Shown here: positions 59,401-64,000 of the stretch, in pieces
Position numbering within the stretch: position 1 is the stretch's first letter
Layout: each line of letters starts with the position of its first letter
From: Gnetum montanum
Taxonomy: Eukaryota > Streptophyta > Gnetopsida > Gnetales > Gnetaceae
NCBI GenBank assembly: GCA_015680685.1
Contig: MNCI01033354.1
Coordinates: 538,062-602,061 of the forward strand
DNA length: 64,000 nucleotides
Direction: 5' to 3'
Notes under the pieces: generated by a model
The model's input: only the letters and a program-made list of their open reading frames with translations
Told to the model about the DNA's origin: nothing
The model's database searches: none
Translations under genes and position numbers: made by a program

Positions 59401-60396
59401 ATTGTTCACTCTCTTCTATTAAAGGAAGCACATGGTACATCAATGATGATTATTCAAGACATATGACAAGAGACAAATCTTAATTTGTACACTTTTTAGA
59501 ATAAAACTTTGAAATCATCACGTTTAAAGATGACATGAAAGCTTCAATAAAAGTTATTGATATCATTGGAGGTAAAGGTAAGGGTTAACCTACTATTAAT
59601 CAAGTATTTTTTGTTGAAGGACTAAAACATAATATTCTTAGTATTAGTCAACTTTGTGATTCAATTTTGATGTTACCTTTTTAAAAGATACTTGTAAAGT
59701 AAAAGATTTGCTATCTAAAAAAGTTATTATTGAAAGGAAAAGGAAGCCAAATGCTTATACTACTATTTTTGGTATAACCCTAAACTTGAATCTAACTACT
59801 CGGTTAGCAGTACAGAGGATGTTTGTATGTGGCATAGGAAATTGGGTCCCATAAAAAAAGACATTCTTGAAATCCTTGTCTCAAAAGATATGGTTTAAGG
59901 ATTGTCCAAACTCAAGGATTTCTCCTTGAACATTTGTAAAGTATATTAGAATGGAAACCAAACAAGGGTAAGATTTGATAACAAAATTGCATCTCTACCT
60001 CTTGTACTTTAGATCATGGATTTGTTTAGTCCTTCTCAGGTATTTTCTAACTATTGTTATCATTTTTCTCGCTTTACTTGGGTTGCTTTCTTATATCATA
60101 AGAATGAGGTTTTTGATCAATTTATGAGAATTTATAATTAGATACAGAATGAAAAAGGTTATGGTATCAAGGTCATCAGAAGAGACAATGGAGGAGAATT
60201 CAAGAATGCTAAATTTGAACAATAATGTTAGATGAATGACATGTTACATCAATTTTTAGCTCATAACACTCTTCAATAGAATGTTATAGAGAAAAACTAT
60301 TCTAAATGATAAAAACCTTCCATTTTACTTTTGGGCTAAAGCGATCATTGCTACCTGCTATATCTCCAATAGAGTTCTGGTAAGAAGATTTACTAC
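59401..60396 (+). pseudogene. Decayed copia protease/integrase, truncated
   Basis: 'WYINDDYSRHMT' (59433-59468) is the copia protease and pre-integrase block W-Y-(I/L)-D-S-G-(C/A)-S-R-H-M-T with the active-site Ser-Gly changed to Asp-Asp. 'VFFVEGLKHNILSISQLCD' (59608-59662) is the typical GAG-pre-integrase block, then 'HRKLG'. The integrase core shows 'MDLFSPSQ', 'FSRFTWVAFLYHKNEVFDQF', 'RRDNGGEFKN' (60177-60207) and 'CYISNRVLVRR' just before the break at 60396. The first catalytic Asp (MDLF) and the second (RDNGGEF) are kept. Stops and frameshifts are present. Confidence 0.8.
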
Positions 60397-60980
60397 TGAT
60401 GAGTTGTTGTTGGTTGGCTATATTGATGAGGCCTCATCGACAAGGCCCCATTGACACATTTCATCCTGTGTTGACAAGGCCTTGTCGATGCAATGTCTAT
60501 CCATCACCTATAAATATGTGCATACTAGCCACATTTGTGGGGGAATCTTGCATTTTTTTTCTATTCAAAAGTTAGAATTTTTTCCTAACATAGTGCTTGG
60601 TTACCCATTTTTTTCTAAATTAATTAATTAACTACTATTTAACTAATCCTAACATAAGTATTTGAATACTTATGTTAGGATTAGTTAAATAGTAGTTAAT
60701 TAGTTAATTTAGATTAGTTAATCAAATTATTTTTACCTACATTTTGAGCACTCAAAATATAAAATACAAAATGATAAAAATTAGATGACTCAATTACACT
60801 TAACCATACCAATGTACATCATAAGTGTAATTGGGAGGACAACGATTGACCTTAAGGCTAGATTCACTTCCTAAAGGGCTAGTGCACTAGAAATGATAAA
60901 GTTCACAAAATTCAACCAAGTTGTGCATGAATTCTTCATGATACATATGGCCGGATGTAGGGGTACCTTCCTGCTCATCA
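60397..60980 (+). repeat. 5' LTR of a gypsy element inserted into copia integrase
   Basis: Starts TGATGAG and ends CTCATCA, a 7-base inverted terminus, directly before a gypsy primer site. Length 584. It contains an inverted pair CATCGACAAGGCC / GGCCTTGTCGATG (60433-60491), a TATA-like CTATAAATATG (60500-60510) and the long palindrome 60617-60710. 60665-60930 matches 19.9-20.18 kb inverted. The start is proposed from the terminus and from the point where copia integrase stops. Confidence 0.65.
60617..60710. repeat. Near-perfect 94-bp palindrome
   Basis: Arms 60625-60662 and 60665-60702 are perfectly complementary over 38 bases with a 2-base centre (TG). With one mismatch the pairing extends to 46 bases per arm (60617-60710). 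The right arm is ordinary LTR sequence (it matches the 20.1-kb fragment), so the left arm is probably an inverted duplication of it. Confidence 0.95.
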
Positions 60981-60981
60981 T

Positions 60982-60999
60982 TGGTGTCGTTGCTAGGGA
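60982..60999 (+). other. Gypsy primer-binding site
   Basis: TGGTGTCGTTGCTAGGGA matches the common gypsy site TGGCGCCGTTGCCGGGGA with a few transitions. It lies one base after the LTR's CA end. Confidence 0.8.
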
Positions 61000-61059
61000 C
61001 TTTATTAGTGGAACTAGCGCTATTTAGGTCTAAGTGGATACCACTAATATCATTGTATG

Positions 61060-62250
61060 AACCTAAAGGTCAATAACATTCCCATTATACATAAATTATA
61101 AAATCACACTAATAATTTCATTTTGTTTTACAAAATTTCTTCTTCTTCTTGTAAGCTTGAAGATACTAAACCACCAGTCCCACAAGAATGCAAGGTGGTA
61201 TACACTCATTCAGATGAGTTTGTACCAAATTTCACCTTCATCCTACATCAATATGAATAGATGCAATGGTGTGATATGGAGGGCAATGTCATTTTTCCCT
61301 ATAATAGATTTATGCCTAGAATGTTGTTTAAAACCCTTAAGAAATTGGGCATAGCAAATCTTCATGAAGAGTATGTTGTGGATGGATATGACACTCTAAA
61401 CTATTGTCCACTAAAACACAACGTAAGAGAGATAAACATTAGGAGAGACTCCATGAAGCCACAAAGGGAAAACATTACACTAATCCCTTATTCCTACTAG
61501 ATAAAGAGAATAATGAGGAACCTCCCTTGGAAGGTTCTCAACATAAAGATTCTCCACCCCCTACTATAATGGTGAGGGTGTGAACTTGACACTGTAATCA
61601 ACTATTCATAAACTGGGTTCAAGGAAGAGTGATAGCGAAGGTAGGGACTTGAGTGAACATCACAATAACAAGGGATCTAATAATGGTGATCATAAAAATC
61701 ATAATAGTGATGGTGGAAACTACAATGGCAATGGTGGTCCACCTTCCTCTTCATTGTCTTCATCCAATTCTGAACATTCCTCTTCATCTAACAGTTCTCA
61801 TGTAAGCTACCATCAAAACAACCATGATGAAGGTGATTGATGAAATAACAATGATCATGAAGGTTTCCAAAACCAAAGGGATGGCCAAAACCATCATTAG
61901 CATCATCAACACAGTGATGATGATGAACCTTTATTGGTGACTTGAAGTATACATAACATTGCAAAGGCAGTAAGAATTCCAACTAGGCATATGAAGGATA
62001 GTCAGATCAAGCACCTAGATATGAACAATATTCCAAGATTTAAGGGGGGATACAATTTTGATCCATAGACACATCTACAAGCTTTTCAAGATGCTTGTGC
62101 CTTATAGAACATCAAGAACAAGTGGTAGAAACTCAAGCTTTTCCCAAGGATACTCATTAAAGAAGCTGAAAATTGATACCGGTCCTTAGAACCAGAATCT
62201 ATCTGAAGATAAGTACTCTAGAGTATTTAACTTAAGAAGGAAAATCCAAG
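61060..62250 (+). pseudogene. gag: Decayed gypsy gag
   Basis: An N-terminal part at 61150-61500 has open frames with 'MQWCDMEGNVIFPYNRFMPR' and 'DGYDTLNYCPLKH'. It is followed by a low-complexity His/Asn/Ser/Gly-rich, acidic stretch (61649-61840). The capsid domain at about 62005-62200 reads 'IKHLDMNNIPRFKGGYNFDP', 'HLQAFQDACAL', 'KLKLFPRILIKEAENWYRSL' (the Trp codon now ends TGA), matching Retrotrans_gag. TAG stops replace likely Gln or Trp codons. The element has no protease, pol or 3' LTR before the CpG-rich region starting near 62.5 kb. Confidence 0.6.
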
Positions 62251-62500
62251 GCTAGAAACAAGGAGCACATTAACCCTTGGATACTACCATGGGCCAATAC
62301 TATTCACTCTTACATTGATGCTTTGGCCATAGTTACTCATAGAGGGAACAACTTCACCACATCATAGATGGGCTCAGAGTAGAAACAAGAAGAACCCTTG
62401 GGGTGTATGCCCAAGGAAGGTTGTGTGAAATGAGAGCTCATTAGATCCTGTTGGCATATTTTGGCCATTTAATGGAGTAGGCTTTGTGCAAATTGTGAAG
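62251..62500. other. No gene recognised; end of transposon-derived sequence
   Basis: Continues the gag-like composition, with 'WAQSR.KQEEPLGCMPKEGC'-like fragments but no domain. CpG becomes frequent from about 62515. Confidence 0.3.
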
Positions 62501-62514
62501 AGAATGGGGAGTCC

Positions 62515-63022
62515 TAAATTGACGCAAACTCGGGACAATACCTGAAATCCAACCGGACGTCATTTCTCAGGCAGCATTCAAAAGAGATACTGGACCCTCC
62601 TAGCCATGAAATGGATGATATCAGAAGTTGCTACTGTACCAGTAACATTTAGTCATAAGCCAAAACCCAGAAACAGAGAGAGAAATAGAGAGGCCGAACT
62701 GGTCAAGTCAATTGCCAACGCAGCGGCACCACCACCATCACTGAAGAGTGAAGCCAACAAAAAGGATATTCTTTCTCATCTCTACTCTGCTTTTTGAAAG
62801 TTCCGTGCGTAGACATGGAGGATTGAAACTTGGTTCTGGGATTTGCAGCAGAGATTGGGGAGCTTAGGCTTCTGCAGGTGGGTTCTTCTCCATTACCCTC
62901 CTTCACAGTTGGGAAAAAGCCTCTGCTAATTTGCTTCATGTGTGGAGATCTGACATTTGTTGGGCAGTAGAAACTAGAAACGACCACTTTTATTGTTATT
63001 GTTATTTTTTTTCTAAAACATC
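62515..63022 (+). promoter_or_regulatory. Probable promoter/5' leader of a host gene
   Basis: The composition shifts sharply: CpG dinucleotides are common (for example ACCGGACGTC at 62550-62560 and AACGCAGCGG at 62717-62726), whereas the preceding 60 kb is nearly free of them. This suggests unmethylated genic DNA. A GA-rich part (62665-62695) and CT-rich pieces resemble plant 5' leaders. A 63-codon open frame (62606-62797, starting MKWMISEVATVP) lies upstream of the proposed main start and could be an upstream ORF or part of another exon. No certain TATA box was seen. Confidence 0.4.
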
Positions 63023-63412
63023 ATGGTTTCCCCCGGTCGAATCCGTAATTCGTTGTTGTTGCCTACCAAAAAGTTGGAATTCGTGCACGTGCTGCCTCTT
63101 CTGTGCTTGGTTGCAGTCGGTGGCATATTGGCTCTGATAACACTCTGCATTTCCTCTTCTGGGATTTCTCAGTCTTCTTCTCTAAGAAAACCTCTCTCAG
63201 ATGTTCTTCTTCTCTGCCAAAACAATGAAAAACAACCAGAGAAAGAAAATGAGATCTTTGAAGAAGATGGGGAAGTTCTGAAACGCAATGGTTTGTCCTT
63301 TTTACCTTTGCAGAATAGCTTGTCGAAGGAACTCGATAGACGGAATCTGGTGCCCACGTACGAAGTCACGTTCCTAGAACCATTGCCTCCACATCTGACC
63401 TACTCCGCCACA
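63023..63412 (+). CDS. First exon of an unidentified gene: predicted membrane-anchored protein
   Basis: The ATG at 63023 opens a frame of 145 codons (to 63460), of which the first 130 are proposed as coding. The start MVSPGRIRNSLLLP is basic. Residues about 19-45 are strongly hydrophobic ('VLPLLCLVAVGGILALITLC'), a signal anchor or transmembrane helix after positive charges, as in type II membrane proteins of the secretory pathway. Then comes a Ser-rich stalk, an acidic segment (residues about 75-88) and 'KELDRRNLVPTYEVTFLEPL'. Base use and CpG content differ clearly from the transposons. From 63413 the sequence turns into a T/C-rich intron-like run starting GTGCCTTTC, a weak donor. The protein family is not recognised. 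A pseudogene is possible. Confidence 0.5.
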
Positions 63413-63491
63413 GTGCCTTTCTTTCTTTGTTTTCATTTGCCTTTGCTTAATGGACCTTAGCGCATAATTCGTTCACATCATTAGTTGGCAG

Positions 63492-63590
63492 GAAATTGGG
63501 ATTTCACCGAATGCTCACTTGTTTAGCAACGTGCTCTGCAAGGAGGGGAAACTTCCAAGTTCAGGAGTTTGTTGATGTAAACGAAGCCCA
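63492..63590 (+). CDS. Possible second exon of the same gene
   Basis: A 99-base stretch lies between an acceptor-like TTAGTTGGCAG (to 63491) and a good donor GTGAGT (63591-63596). The intron before it would be only about 79 bases. Joined in phase with the first exon it reaches a TGA near its end (…GVC stop). Another frame ('NFQVQEFVDVNEA') is open throughout but needs a different first-exon donor. The exon model is therefore uncertain. 63597-64000 shows no further clear coding exon and may be intron or downstream sequence. Confidence 0.25.
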
Positions 63591-63596
63591 GTGAGT

Positions 63597-64000
63597 TCCA
63601 GTGTAATGATTATGTGTATTTTTGTATTGGGATGCTGCAAACTAGGGTTCATCAGGTGTAGGGGCACTTCCTCATCAGCCATCCCATTCATCCCTACCAC
63701 ACGTTTCATATGATCTTGCACTCAGTTTGGCTCTGCTCAGGCGTCGTCAGTGGTAGCATATCCAGAGACTGCTCCTGAATTTAGGCGACATTGATGGCAT
63801 TCACAATGACCAAGAATTTAATGCTGCAAGCTGTAACCCTAGTTTCAGTGCCTACAACACGTGAGCCTAATAGATATGATTAAATATATAAAGTTTTTGC
63901 AGCATGGCCAAGGGGAGATAGATGATCAAATTCTATTTATTGACCTTTATGTTGTTCCTAAATATACATATATAAAGTTATATGTATAGCTATTTTGTTA
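63597..64000. other. Genic-type non-coding sequence, no exon recognised
   Basis: CpG is still present near 63745-63790 (GGCGTCGTCAG), then AT-rich with 'ATATACATATATAAAG' close to the window end. It is possibly a large intron whose continuation lies outside the window. Confidence 0.3.

Larger units (their letters stand above)
57432..60396 (+). mobile_element. Truncated Ty1/copia element (LTR, primer site, gag, protease, integrase)
   Basis: A 5' LTR is followed two bases later by an initiator-Met-type primer site, then gag, protease and integrase. The order protease-integrase before RT is the copia order. Integrase breaks off at 60396, where another LTR starts, and RT, RNase H and the 3' LTR are absent from the window. 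A reverse solo LTR of the same family lies at 37531-38741. Confidence 0.8.

Noticed and set aside
61649-61982. His/Asn/Ser-rich protein, possibly metal-binding or prion-like
   Set aside because: It is the low-complexity linker of a decayed gypsy gag, upstream of a recognisable capsid domain; the opposite-strand frame is its shadow.

Overview
The window looks like a piece of a large, transposon-dominated seed-plant nuclear genome. It is AT-rich and CpG-poor almost throughout and filled with old, nested LTR retrotransposons. Their reading frames are broken mostly by TAG and TGA where the family has Gln (CAG) or Trp (TGG), the expected decay of methylated cytosines. This age and nesting would suit a gymnosperm, but the species cannot be fixed from the sequence. 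No tRNA, rRNA, CRISPR or bacterial-type feature was seen. Domain calls come from reading translated motifs by eye; no database search was possible.

Layout. 1-10.9 kb: 'family A', a Tat-type Ty3/gypsy element on the + strand. A ~189-bp tandem array (1.87-5.27 kb) is followed by a decayed pol with reverse transcriptase, RNase H, a second (archaeal-type) RNase H and integrase (5.8-9.2 kb), a polypurine tract and a 1.5-kb 3' LTR. 11-15.5 kb: a gypsy gag remnant (+), an Athila-like LTR (12956-13875) and an antisense coiled-coil-like ORF remnant (-). 15.5-20.4 kb: spacer, a 46-bp triplicate, an Athila-like pol (-) cut off inside RT, and an inverted LTR fragment. 20.4-23.1 kb: a second antisense ORF remnant (-). 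24402-26238: a solo LTR with a perfect 5-bp target duplication, much richer in CpG than its surroundings and carrying palindromic repeats. 26.7-32.2 kb: an Athila-like element (-) with integrase, RT, protease, primer-binding site and LTR.

The Athila-like LTR is split. Its first part (31430-32187) and last part (55640-55861) are separated by one complete family-A element, 32188-55639, which has two ~1.38-kb LTRs and target duplications AACGT/AACTT. Inside it are a primer-binding site, a reverse-oriented copia LTR, gag and protease, a 33/34-bp minisatellite, an antisense ORF region, a second ~189-bp array, and a nested chromovirus (49.93-53.85 kb, minus strand). No RT, RNase H or integrase of its own was found, so it looks like a pol-less, non-autonomous derivative.

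55.9-62.5 kb: a gypsy-type protease remnant, a truncated copia element (LTR, primer site, gag, protease, integrase) and, inserted in its integrase, the 5' end of another gypsy element (LTR with a 38-bp-arm palindrome, primer site, gag). 62.5-63.9 kb: base composition changes abruptly (CpG common). This is the only part resembling an ordinary host gene: the 5' end of an unidentified gene for a predicted membrane-anchored protein.

The most unusual structure is family A itself: a Tat-like retrotransposon carrying an internal ~189-bp satellite-like array, a 33/34-bp minisatellite and an antisense ORF, present in autonomous-like (pol-bearing) and pol-less forms.
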